Shown: one piece after another, positions 1 to 6,337 of the stretch | How positions within the stretch are numbered: position 1 is the first letter of the stretch | How the letters are laid out: the number at the start of each line of letters is the position of its first letter | NCBI GenBank assembly: GCA_008363265.1 | Contig: RHKR01000067.1 | Coordinates: 1-8,817 of the forward strand | DNA: 8,817 nucleotides | Direction of reading: 5' to 3' | Source of the DNA: Chlorobiota bacterium | Lineage (GTDB): Bacteria > Bacteroidota > Ignavibacteria > Ignavibacteriales > Ignavibacteriaceae | Translations under genes and position numbers: made by a program | Notes under the pieces: generated by a model | The model's database searches: none | What the model saw: only the letters and a program-made list of their open reading frames with translations | What the model was told of the DNA's origin: nothing

Positions 1-42
1 CTTCTGCCATTTCGGCTCTATTTCACTCGCTTGATATCTCAT
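1..42 (-). CDS. leuS: Leucyl-tRNA synthetase, N-terminal fragment (runs off left edge)
   Basis: Reading the minus strand from an ATG at 42-40 gives 14 codons to the window edge with no stop: MRYQASEIEPKWQK. The pattern of an aromatic residue followed by EIEPKWQK is the usual opening of bacterial leucyl-tRNA synthetases, where it normally continues into YW and then the class I aminoacylation core. The enzyme charges tRNA-Leu with leucine in the cytoplasm. Only about 14 residues of an expected 800 or more are visible, so no HIGH or KMSKS motif can be checked. The start has no convincing Shine-Dalgarno sequence. The gene lies downstream of the sugar operon terminator on the same strand, so it probably has its own promoter in 43-143. 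Other class I synthetases (Val, Ile) open differently. The identification is inference from a short but characteristic motif. Confidence 0.7.
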   Translation of the reverse strand, partial: MRYQASEIEPKWQK

Positions 43-79
43 TCGTCTAAGTCTTGATATTTTAAATATTTCAAACTTT

Positions 80-95
80 AAAAATAGCTATTTTT
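80..95. repeat. 16-bp perfect AT-rich palindrome upstream of leuS
   Basis: AAAAATAGCTATTTTT is its own reverse complement across all 16 bases. It lies about 40 bp upstream of the leuS start, in DNA rich in A and T runs. It could be a dimeric repressor or activator site, or a small hairpin in a leuS leader transcript. No known operator is recognised. A-tract and T-tract flanks make chance palindromes somewhat more likely here. Confidence 0.45.
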
Positions 96-111
96 TAGGT
101 TTTTAGTGTAG

Positions 112-125
112 TCCGCCGCGGCGGA
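112..125. repeat. 14-bp perfect GC-rich palindrome
   Basis: TCCGCCGCGGCGGA is fully self-complementary and stands out as GC-only DNA inside an AT-rich spacer. It lies between the sugar operon terminator and the leuS start. Its centre is 31 bp from the centre of the palindrome at 80-95, close to three helical turns. No T-run follows it on either strand, so it does not look like an intrinsic terminator. It may be a protein-binding site or a copy of a dispersed palindromic repeat, which cannot be decided from one copy. Confidence 0.45.
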
Positions 126-143
126 GTGGAGTGTGGAGATAAC

Positions 144-172
144 AAAAAAGGCCGCCCTCACCGGGCAGCCTT
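144..172 (-). terminator. Intrinsic terminator of the nucleotide-sugar operon
   Basis: On the minus strand this is a 10-bp stem (AAGGCTGCCC pairing with GGGCGGCCTT, with one T-G wobble) closed by a 5-nt GGTGA loop and followed directly by six T residues. It starts 23 nt after the stop codon of the aminotransferase gene. Stem, loop and T-tract all match a factor-independent terminator. It should separate the sugar operon from leuS, which is on the same strand further left. Confidence 0.92.
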
Positions 173-195
173 AATCAAACTAAAGCAAGAAGCTT

Positions 196-1410
196 TTACC
201 TGTTCATGCAATCACAATGACCGCACTCCATTGGGAGGTGGTCGGAGTTTTTGATGAACTCGGCGATCGAGTCAACCACATAGGCGATCATCTCGGGGGT
301 GAGCTCGGGATAGATCGGCACGGCAACTGAATCGGTGGCGGCACAGTTGGCTACAGGGTAATCCTCATCCTTTGCGCCGAGGTGCGCGAAGCACTCCTGG
401 CGGTGGAAAGGCACGGGGTAGTAAACCTCGTTACCGATACCCTTCTCGGTGAGGAACGCGCGGAGGGCGTTTCTCTTCTCGACACGGATCACATACTGGT
501 TGTAGATGTGGTAGTTGAGGTGTCCGCTGTTTTCATAAACCGCTTTTGGAAGGAGGACTTTGTTCTTGTCGTCAAACTTGATCCTGCCGGTTTCCTCTGC
601 CAAACCTGCCTCAATGAAGAGTTTGGTGTAAAGGGCGGCGTTTTCGCGTCTTTTTGCCGACCAGTCGTTCAGATGCGGCAACTTAACCGAAAGAACTGCT
701 GCCTGGATCGAATCGAGACGGAAGTTTCCGCCGATAACCTTGTGGTAATATTTTGGTTTTCCGCCGTGAACCCTCATGATGCGAAGTGTCTCGATCAGTT
801 CATCGTCGTTGGTGGTCACAAGTCCGCCGTCGCCGAAGCAGCCAAGGTTCTTGCTCGGGAAGAATGAGAAACAGCCGATATCGCCGATGTTACCAACCTG
901 ACGGCCGTCTTTATACTGAACGGAGATCGCCTGGGCACCATCTTCGATAACACGAAGGTTGTGCTTCTTTGCGATGGCCATTATCGGCTCCATGTCGGCT
1001 GACTGTCCGTAAAGGTGAACAGGTACGATGGCTTTAGTCTTGGCGGTGATCTTTGCTTCGATCTGTGCGGGGTCGATGTTGAAGGTAACGGGATCCGAGT
1101 CAACAAAAACTGGGATCGCGTTCAGACGGGCTACAACTCCTGCCGTGGCGAAGAATGAGTATGTGGGAAGGATAACTTCATCATCCTTGCCGACACCGAT
1201 AGCCATCAAGGCGAGGAGGAGTGCATCTGTTCCGGAGGAGACTCCAACGGCATACTTCGCGCCGAGGAACTGCGCCATTTCCTCTTCCATCTTCTTAACC
1301 GCGGGTCCCATAATGTACGCGGTTGATTCGGCCACGCCGATAAGCGCGGCATCAAGTTCCTCTTTCATCGAGAGGTACTGCGATTTAAGGTCTAACAATG
1401 GTACTTTCAT
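196..1410 (-). CDS. DegT/DnrJ/EryC1/StrS-family PLP-dependent sugar aminotransferase
   Basis: A cytoplasmic PLP enzyme of 404 residues that transfers an amino group, usually from glutamate, to a keto nucleotide sugar. The DegT fold is clear: an N-terminal PLLDLKSQY motif, a phosphate-binding SSGTDAL loop at 58-64, an EDGAQA motif at 156-161 (Asp157 is expected to contact the PLP pyridine nitrogen) and the PLP-binding lysine Lys187 in FFPSKNLGCFGDGG. It is the last gene of a three-gene operon. Its ATG follows the TAG stop of the acetyltransferase with no intervening base, so it is probably translationally coupled. With the neighbouring dehydrogenase and WbpD-like acetyltransferase it most likely aminates C3 of a UDP- or dTDP-sugar, as WbpE/WlbC does, but the exact substrate cannot be read from sequence. 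The usual fold ends near residue 388. An extra tail follows with Cys396, Cys399 and Cys401 (CGHCDC), which is unusual. Family assignment is very secure, substrate is not. Confidence 0.93.
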   Translation of the reverse strand: MKVPLLDLKSQYLSMKEELDAALIGVAESTAYIMGPAVKKMEEEMAQFLGAKYAVGVSSGTDALLLALMAIGVGKDDEVILPTYSFFATAGVVARLNAIPVFVDSDPVTFNIDPAQIEAKITAKTKAIVPVHLYGQSADMEPIMAIAKKHNLRVIEDGAQAISVQYKDGRQVGNIGDIGCFSFFPSKNLGCFGDGGLVTTNDDELIETLRIMRVHGGKPKYYHKVIGGNFRLDSIQAAVLSVKLPHLNDWSAKRRENAALYTKLFIEAGLAEETGRIKFDDKNKVLLPKAVYENSGHLNYHIYNQYVIRVEKRNALRAFLTEKGIGNEVYYPVPFHRQECFAHLGAKDEDYPVANCAATDSVAVPIYPELTPEMIAYVVDSIAEFIKNSDHLPMECGHCDCMNR

Positions 1411-1998
1411 CTATTCTACTTCTTTCACTCTGTCGTTTTCAAATTTGTATTTTTTGCCCGATTTGTGGCATGTGGCGAAACCGTTCTCGTCAAATTTAAG
1501 TCTGACGCCCGCTTCACTCATCCAGCCGATGATCCTGGCGGGGTTTCCGACCACGAGTGCGTAGTCAGGGACATCCTTGGTAACAACACTTCCCGCCCCA
1601 ACGAACGCAAAACGGCCGATAGTGTGGCCGCAAACGATGGTTGAATTGGCGCCGAGTGAAGCACCTTCTTTAACGAGGGTCTTAATGTAGTATGCAGCGC
1701 CTACCTGCGGGTATTTGCTTCTGGGGTCGAGGATGTTGGTGAACACCATCGAGGGACCGCAGAATACATAGTCTTCAAGGGTTACGCCTTCGTAAACTGA
1801 TACATTGTTCTGGATCTTTACAAAATTGCCGATCGTTACATTGTTTCCGATGTTAACATTCTGACCCATGATAACTTTTTTGCCGATCTTCGAGCCTGAC
1901 TGCACATGCGAAAAGTGCCATATCTTTGTGCCTTCGCCGATCTCTACATTGGCATCAACAACGGCATGTTCATTTACATAAAAATTTTGTTCGCTCAT
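1411..1998 (-). CDS. wbpD: WbpD/WlbB-like nucleotide-sugar N-acetyltransferase (left-handed beta-helix)
   Basis: An acetyl-CoA-dependent N-acetyltransferase of 195 residues. Hexapeptide repeats of the isoleucine-glycine type run from about residue 10 to 155 (for example IGEGTKIW, IGKKVIMG, IGNNVTIG, IGNFVKIQ) and form a left-handed beta-helix that acts as a trimer. The stretches KIQNNVSVYEGVTLEDYVFCGPSMVFTN (shown here in parts: KIQNNVSVY at 61-69 and FCGPSMVFTN at 79-88), LGANSTIVCG and GNPARIIGWMSE are close to the conserved blocks of WbpD/WlbB, which acetylate the 3-amino group of UDP-GlcNAc(3N)A. QdtC/FdtC-type dTDP-3-amino-sugar acetyltransferases are the main alternative. A short C-terminal extension after 168 holds a single Cys and a GKKYKF end. 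Some relatives carry a paired-cysteine motif there, and the second cysteine is absent. The start overlaps the upstream dehydrogenase stop as ATGA and has a good Shine-Dalgarno sequence, so the start is secure. Confidence 0.9.
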   Translation of the reverse strand: MSEQNFYVNEHAVVDANVEIGEGTKIWHFSHVQSGSKIGKKVIMGQNVNIGNNVTIGNFVKIQNNVSVYEGVTLEDYVFCGPSMVFTNILDPRSKYPQVGAAYYIKTLVKEGASLGANSTIVCGHTIGRFAFVGAGSVVTKDVPDYALVVGNPARIIGWMSEAGVRLKFDENGFATCHKSGKKYKFENDRVKEVE

Positions 1999-2969
1999 TC
2001 CGATAACCTTTCCTGGGCTTGTTCGAGAATTTTTAATACTTCAAGGGCGTGTACTCCATCGGAGAACGGTGTCTGACCGGTGAGGACGCACTCATAAAAA
2101 TGTTTCTGTTCTTCGGCCAGTGGGGGTTTGTTTTCATACTGCACCACTTCAAAAGACTGGTCGAACGCTTCAAGTTGTCCGTTCACATTCTTGAATCCCT
2201 TCTTGTAGAATTTCAGCTTGTTTTCGGGAAGGCTGTCTTCAAAGACGAACATCCCCTCGGAGCCGATGACCACGAGTCTCTGCTCTTTGAAAGGATGGAG
2301 CCAGCTCACGAAAATATGAGCTGAAATGTTGTCGGGATATTTAAGAAATGTAACCGTGGAATCTTCAATGTTGGGCTGAATTACAGCGGAGCCTTTCGCG
2401 TGAACATTCACGGGGGATGAACCGACGATATACTGAATGATCGCGATATCGTGCGGCGCGAAGCTCCAGAGACTGTTCTCTTCAGAACGAATCTTTCCGA
2501 GGTTAAGTCTGTTGCTGTAAATATACTGCAGATCGCCCAATTGTTTGCCGACAGCGTTTTTAATGTATTTAACGGCTTCGTGATAAAGCAGGACATGACC
2601 AACCATCAGCCTGAGATTTTTCTTTTCGGCTATATGAACAAGATTATCTGCTTCTTTGGAATAGAGGGTGATCGGTTTCTCCACCAAAACATGCTTTCCG
2701 GCCTCGAGAAGGCTTTTAGCAACAAAGTAGTGGGTCTGCGCGGGCGTGGCAACAATAGCCGAGTTGATCTCAGGATCGTTAACAACATCGTCGAGTGAAT
2801 CGACGATCCTGATCTTGTCCGAGATCGCCTGAACTGTTGCTTTGGTTTTTGGCCCTGGGTCATAAACAACTATGTTTTCATGCGGAAGCAGCGAAGCCGC
2901 TGTCTTCAGATGATTCTTACCCCAGTTGCCAACCCCTAAAACGGCGAGTTTTATCTGATTAAATTCCAT
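1995..2969 (-). CDS. Gfo/Idh/MocA-family NAD(P)-dependent sugar dehydrogenase
   Basis: A cytoplasmic dehydrogenase of 324 residues. The N-terminal Rossmann fold shows LAVLGVGNWGKNH with the GxGxxG dinucleotide loop at 12-17, the ATPAQTHY block around 74-81 and the family EKP motif at 97-99, whose lysine is normally catalytic. The C-terminal half has NRLNLGKIR and then SLWSFAPHDIAI at 166-177, where His173 and Asp174 are the expected catalytic pair. It is the first gene of the operon and overlaps the acetyltransferase by 4 bp, so it probably oxidises C3 (less likely C4) of a nucleotide sugar before amination and acetylation. WbpB/WlbA do this for UDP-GlcNAcA, but those enzymes as I recall them carry a W...DGG...NQ.SH.VD region instead of SFAPHDI, so this is a different subfamily and no symbol is given. 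Start chosen at the ATG at 2969-2967. A second ATG slightly upstream is out of frame and closes after six codons. Confidence 0.9.
   Translation of the reverse strand: MEFNQIKLAVLGVGNWGKNHLKTAASLLPHENIVVYDPGPKTKATVQAISDKIRIVDSLDDVVNDPEINSAIVATPAQTHYFVAKSLLEAGKHVLVEKPITLYSKEADNLVHIAEKKNLRLMVGHVLLYHEAVKYIKNAVGKQLGDLQYIYSNRLNLGKIRSEENSLWSFAPHDIAIIQYIVGSSPVNVHAKGSAVIQPNIEDSTVTFLKYPDNISAHIFVSWLHPFKEQRLVVIGSEGMFVFEDSLPENKLKFYKKGFKNVNGQLEAFDQSFEVVQYENKPPLAEEQKHFYECVLTGQTPFSDGVHALEVLKILEQAQERLSE
2007..2014 (-). promoter_or_regulatory. Shine-Dalgarno sequence of the acetyltransferase gene
   Basis: The minus strand reads AGGAAAGG, ending 8 nt before the ATG and lying inside the end of the dehydrogenase reading frame. 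It supports this start and reinitiation after the overlapping ATGA. It also shows that this genome uses purine-rich ribosome-binding sites, which many Bacteroidetes do not. Confidence 0.7.
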
Positions 2970-2997
2970 TTGGGTCCATACATATTTTAATTGAAAC

Positions 2998-3052
2998 AGC
3001 TGAAATATCTAAAATTCAGCTTTTAAACATAATATGTAGAAATTTATCTACA
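2998..3052 (-). promoter_or_regulatory. Putative promoter/leader region of the sugar operon with two small inverted repeats
   Basis: Between the dehydrogenase start (2969) and the CACAGAG element the DNA is AT-rich. It holds two inverted repeats: AGCTGAA at 2998-3004 with TTCAGCT at 3015-3021 (10-nt loop), and TGTAGA at 3035-3040 with TCTACA at 3047-3052 (6-nt loop). On the minus strand a TATTAT at 3034-3029 resembles a -10 box, but no good -35 or Bacteroidetes-type -33 TTTG lies at the right distance. This is the likely place of the operon promoter. The exact start site and any regulator are not determinable by eye. Confidence 0.3.
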
Positions 3053-3102
3053 AACTGATTGGCGTGATTTGTGTCATGAAGGTGGGGGTTATATAAGGGC
3101 GA

Positions 3103-3237
3103 ATAAAACCACAGAGAACACAGAGTACACAGAGGGGGAGTAGAGGCTGTATGATTTATCCTGAAAAGTCTCACAGAATCACAGAGCCCTCAAAGATTTC
3201 TCATTCTCTGTGGGCTCTGTGGGCTCTGTGGTTTATA
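3103..3237. repeat. CACAGAG-heptamer imperfect stem-loop element
   Basis: The left arm (3106-3134) carries three CACAGAG heptamers at a 9-bp period with AA and TA between them. The right arm (3206-3234) carries three CTCTGTG heptamers with GG between them. The arms pair as an 11-bp helix, a 2x2 mismatch, 7 bp, a 2x2 mismatch and 7 bp, so 25 of 29 positions are complementary. A further CACAGAGCCC at 3180-3189 inside the loop is the exact complement of GGGCTCTGTG, which occurs twice in overlapping form in the right arm (3212-3221 and 3221-3230), so alternative hairpins are possible. The element lies 25 bp after the glycosidase stop and over 130 bp before the sugar operon. On the minus strand the large hairpin is followed by TTTTATTC, so it could act as a weak terminator or 3' mRNA stabiliser. 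CACAGAG-rich intergenic repeats are, from memory, common in environmental bacteria. A dispersed REP-like repeat is the best guess. Confidence 0.75.
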
Positions 3238-3259
3238 CGGACTTTAAATCTGTCAAAAC

Positions 3260-6200
3260 TTATTTATTCAGGATCATCTTACGGGATTCACGGAAGCCAT
3301 TAACGGTCATGGTATAGAAGTAAACCCCGCTGGTGAGGCGGCCGGCATCGAACTTTACTTCGTATGTACCGGCGGGTTTATACTCGTCAACCAGAGTGGT
3401 CACGAGCCTTCCGAGAACATCATAAACGGCGATGTTCACCTTGCCCGCCTCCTTAACACTGTACTGAAGTTTCGTCGACGGATTGAACGGGTTCGGGTAG
3501 TTCTGGCCAAGTCCGTAATTCTCAGGCTGCAGTGAAGTGAGGTTTATCTCTTTCACTGAAGTGAGGGTGTAATCGAACTGATAAAGCTCACCCGGCTCAA
3601 CATTCGCGTTGCCGTTTCCTGCGGGTACCTGATTCTGAAGTGCTCCCGCATCCGCTGTTGCGTATTGCAGAACAGCGATATACAGTTTTGAGGGTAGATA
3701 TCCGAACTCCGACTGCACATTTACAAGTCCTTCAAGCACCTGTCCGGCTGCCTGTGACGGACCGGATGAAGCATCGAACCAGCCCGACCAGTTGTTGGTG
3801 CTCTCATTTCCGAGGAAAAGCGACCATCCCGGTACGGTTCCGCCTTTACCCCACATCGCGGGAACAGACGAGCGGAGGGAGTCGGTGATCATGATGAACA
3901 CATCCTTGCCCTGGCTCTGAGCCGACTGTGTAGCGACATAGAGCTGTCCGTTCTTCCAGCCGAGGTAAAGGTTTGCGCCGTTGTTGGAGCCAACGCTCGT
4001 GGCACCCGCATCAAGGGTACCATCGATAACGAAGTTGCCCGTTCCGCCGCCGCCCTGGAAGTTGATCTTAAAATCCTGACCGTTGTTGTTGTTCCAGGTG
4101 TTGTCGTTATAGTGGATAACGAACGCGACTCCATCAACATTCTGAGCCGAATTGTTGAACGGTCCGATCTTTATCGTAAGCAAACTGTCGGTTGAAGGGC
4201 CTGACATCACGGTCTCAACAGCAGGACCGGTTCCGTTGAATAGTGTGGTATTCGCGGGCCAGTAAGCCTGATTCGGGGTTGCCCAGTTGGATCCCTGTGG
4301 ATTCACACCCCAGTGGAGCTTCGCGCCCTGGGTGGCCTTCGTGATGGTGACTGTGATGGTGTCATCCTTTGTCGGGGCGGATGGAAGCCAGGTAACCGTG
4401 CTGGTACCTGTTCCGCCGCCACCTCCGCCCGGGGTGTAAGCACCGACCCAAACGTGCTGGATAGGGGTTTTGGTGACATTGTTGTTCACGTCGATGGCTT
4501 CCACGTAGTAATCGACGAGTTTGTTCGAAATGCCGGCTATCGTGGCACTATACTCTTTCGCCTTAACAACGGGAGCGGGATTTGTAAGCGACGGTTTATC
4601 AACGCCTGTCATCACCACTTCTGTCCAGGTTCCAACCTCTGCTCCGCCGGCGTAGGTTTCGTTGTCTACGGAAGCGAGTGAGTTGGTGCCATCAAGGTCT
4701 TCGCGGTAGTAGAGTTTAACCGAGGAGAGCCCACGGACATCGTAAGCATATGTCCAAACTTTGAAATCAGAGGGCATTTGGATGTTCCACTCGGTAGCGC
4801 CCGGATTGTACGGTTCCCTCTGAGGGATGAAAACGGTCGGAGGAGTGTTGTCGGCAGCACTTCCTATCACCATATTCGCGAAATTAACCGCCTGGTTCGC
4901 GCCGCGTGTGGGGTTCGAGTCCCATATGCCGCCGAGCGAGCCGTCCCAGTACCAGTAATCGGATGATTCACTCACGAGGAGGAATTTCCAGGCGTTGTAA
5001 GTGTTCTGGGAGTTGGGGTCGATGTTGTCGGCCATGTGAACATGGTTCTGAGCAGCAGTGAGTACCCCCCAGCTGTTGATATCGGGGGAGTAGCCGCCCG
5101 TACCGGGATCACCGAGCCACTTCTTGAACTCGGGATCGCCATTGTCGGCACCCGACCATGAACCTGACTCGATGTGGATGGGGGCGTTCTGGTCAGGAGG
5201 GAACATCTCAAGGTAATCTTCGATGGTAGTGCAGACGAACCGTGAGGGATTTGCCTGCAGCCAGTTAACAAAATTCTGAAAGTTCGAGCCATAGTATGAA
5301 TCTGTTCCGCCGCCATAGTTGTCACCGTCGTGGTGAAGAACGATAAGGATCGGTCGGGTCGGATCAGTATTGTACTGCTCGAACTGGCTCATCACCGACT
5401 CGTAATTGAGCGCGCCGAAGCCGCCACGACCGTCTTCGTTTCCAAGGTAACGGGAAGCCGGAATGGCGATAATTCGTGATTTCTGACCGTTATCCGGGTT
5501 TACGTACTCAACGAAGTGGGGTCTGTGCCCCCATGCTGCGGAGACACGGGTTGGCGCCCAGATGTTCTGGAGTTGAAGCCAGTCGTTCGGGTTTCCATTC
5601 AGAACATCGGCCTTGTTCGGTTCGTAGATGTTGCCGCCTGTGTTAAAGGGGTAACCCTGCGCGGCGCGGTCGAAGTGGACATTATCAACAAGCACCCAGT
5701 TCAGACCCTCATCCGCGAGCGCGGGGATCATCCTGTTCACAAAAGCGTTCTCTGGAGGGAAGATACCCTTCGAGTACGGACCGGGGAAGTTGGTCGAAAA
5801 TATCTGTTTGTGCCAACCGATCTGTTTTCTGATGTCTTTATAGTCGATCAAACCCATCAGAGGGTGGAAGTAACCGAAGCCCACCATATCCATTCTCGGG
5901 TTGCCGAGCGATGTCATCTGGTTCTTGATGTAGTTCCAGTGCGACTTCCAGTTAATAAAATTGCCGTTCCCGTTCGACTCAAGAGCATTAAGATTCTCGA
6001 TAAGCGAACCGGAAAAACTTACCTGCGATCCGAAGTGTGGCATCCCGGCGTTCACACCCTTCATTACCGCGTTCTTGGGCCATGAATTGTATGGGCCAAG
6101 TCTCTGATTGTGGATGTCGGTTACCGAGAAAGGGAACCGGCCGTTCGCATCTGTCTGTACAACACTCTCATAGGGCCAGTAGATCGGCTGGTGCATGTGC

Positions 6201-6337
6201 CAGAGAAAGGCGATGTATATCGGCGGATTTACCTGTGGCTTGGCCGACCCTTTGTCTTGTGAAAAAGCAGTCTGGGTCACTAACAGGAAAAACACGACAA
6301 GCACCCATGAACTGACCTTTGTGGTTCTTCTACTCAT
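3260..6337 (-). CDS. Secreted GH57-like alpha-glucan hydrolase with starch-binding module and T9SS sorting domain
   Basis: A multi-domain extracellular glycosidase of 1025 residues. Residues 1-26 form a Sec signal peptide (basic start, hydrophobic 11-22, likely cleavage after AFS). Residues 38-490 resemble the GH57 catalytic region: LWHMHQP at 45-51, GYFHPLMGLID at 155-165, FPPENAF at 193-199 with Glu196 as probable nucleophile, LHHDGDNYGGG at 334-344 with Asp337 as probable acid/base, then GSWSG at 392-396 and SDYWYWDGS at 459-467. Residues about 498-632 are a beta-sandwich that often follows such catalytic regions. After a poly-Gly linker, 645-760 looks like a CBM25/26-type starch-binding module (LHWGVNPQGSNW, HYNDNTWNNNNGQDF). 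After another Gly linker, 767-925 is a beta-rich module I cannot name. Residues 941-1025 are a T9SS type A sorting domain (QNYPNPFNPST, VYDVLGRLV, SGVYFYTM, KMILNK), predicting export across the outer membrane. The likely substrate is starch, glycogen or a related alpha-glucan. Specificity (amylase, pullulanase, transferase) is open. It appears monocistronic, with an AGGTAG ribosome-binding site. Confidence 0.87.
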   Translation of the reverse strand: MSRRTTKVSSWVLVVFFLLVTQTAFSQDKGSAKPQVNPPIYIAFLWHMHQPIYWPYESVVQTDANGRFPFSVTDIHNQRLGPYNSWPKNAVMKGVNAGMPHFGSQVSFSGSLIENLNALESNGNGNFINWKSHWNYIKNQMTSLGNPRMDMVGFGYFHPLMGLIDYKDIRKQIGWHKQIFSTNFPGPYSKGIFPPENAFVNRMIPALADEGLNWVLVDNVHFDRAAQGYPFNTGGNIYEPNKADVLNGNPNDWLQLQNIWAPTRVSAAWGHRPHFVEYVNPDNGQKSRIIAIPASRYLGNEDGRGGFGALNYESVMSQFEQYNTDPTRPILIVLHHDGDNYGGGTDSYYGSNFQNFVNWLQANPSRFVCTTIEDYLEMFPPDQNAPIHIESGSWSGADNGDPEFKKWLGDPGTGGYSPDINSWGVLTAAQNHVHMADNIDPNSQNTYNAWKFLLVSESSDYWYWDGSLGGIWDSNPTRGANQAVNFANMVIGSAADNTPPTVFIPQREPYNPGATEWNIQMPSDFKVWTYAYDVRGLSSVKLYYREDLDGTNSLASVDNETYAGGAEVGTWTEVVMTGVDKPSLTNPAPVVKAKEYSATIAGISNKLVDYYVEAIDVNNNVTKTPIQHVWVGAYTPGGGGGGTGTSTVTWLPSAPTKDDTITVTITKATQGAKLHWGVNPQGSNWATPNQAYWPANTTLFNGTGPAVETVMSGPSTDSLLTIKIGPFNNSAQNVDGVAFVIHYNDNTWNNNNGQDFKINFQGGGGTGNFVIDGTLDAGATSVGSNNGANLYLGWKNGQLYVATQSAQSQGKDVFIMITDSLRSSVPAMWGKGGTVPGWSLFLGNESTNNWSGWFDASSGPSQAAGQVLEGLVNVQSEFGYLPSKLYIAVLQYATADAGALQNQVPAGNGNANVEPGELYQFDYTLTSVKEINLTSLQPENYGLGQNYPNPFNPSTKLQYSVKEAGKVNIAVYDVLGRLVTTLVDEYKPAGTYEVKFDAGRLTSGVYFYTMTVNGFRESRKMILNK

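Noticed and set aside
43..143. The region before leuS might be a T-box or leader-peptide attenuator.
   Set aside because: I see no T-box consensus, no leucine-rich short frame and no terminator hairpin with a T-run directed toward leuS beyond the one assigned to the sugar operon.
382..1564. Open plus-strand frames lie opposite the aminotransferase and acetyltransferase genes.
   Set aside because: They are antisense to well-conserved enzymes, have no recognisable motifs and are explained by codon bias of the minus-strand genes.
3106..3234. The repeated CACAGAG units could be read as a small CRISPR array.
   Set aside because: Units are 7 bp with 2-bp spacers, arranged in two opposing arms. 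There are no 25-40 bp repeats or unique spacers and no cas genes.
5516..6085. A 189-codon open plus-strand frame lies opposite the GH57-like gene.
   Set aside because: It is fully inside the catalytic region of the minus-strand gene, which has clear motifs, and it shows no domain or ribosome-binding site of its own.
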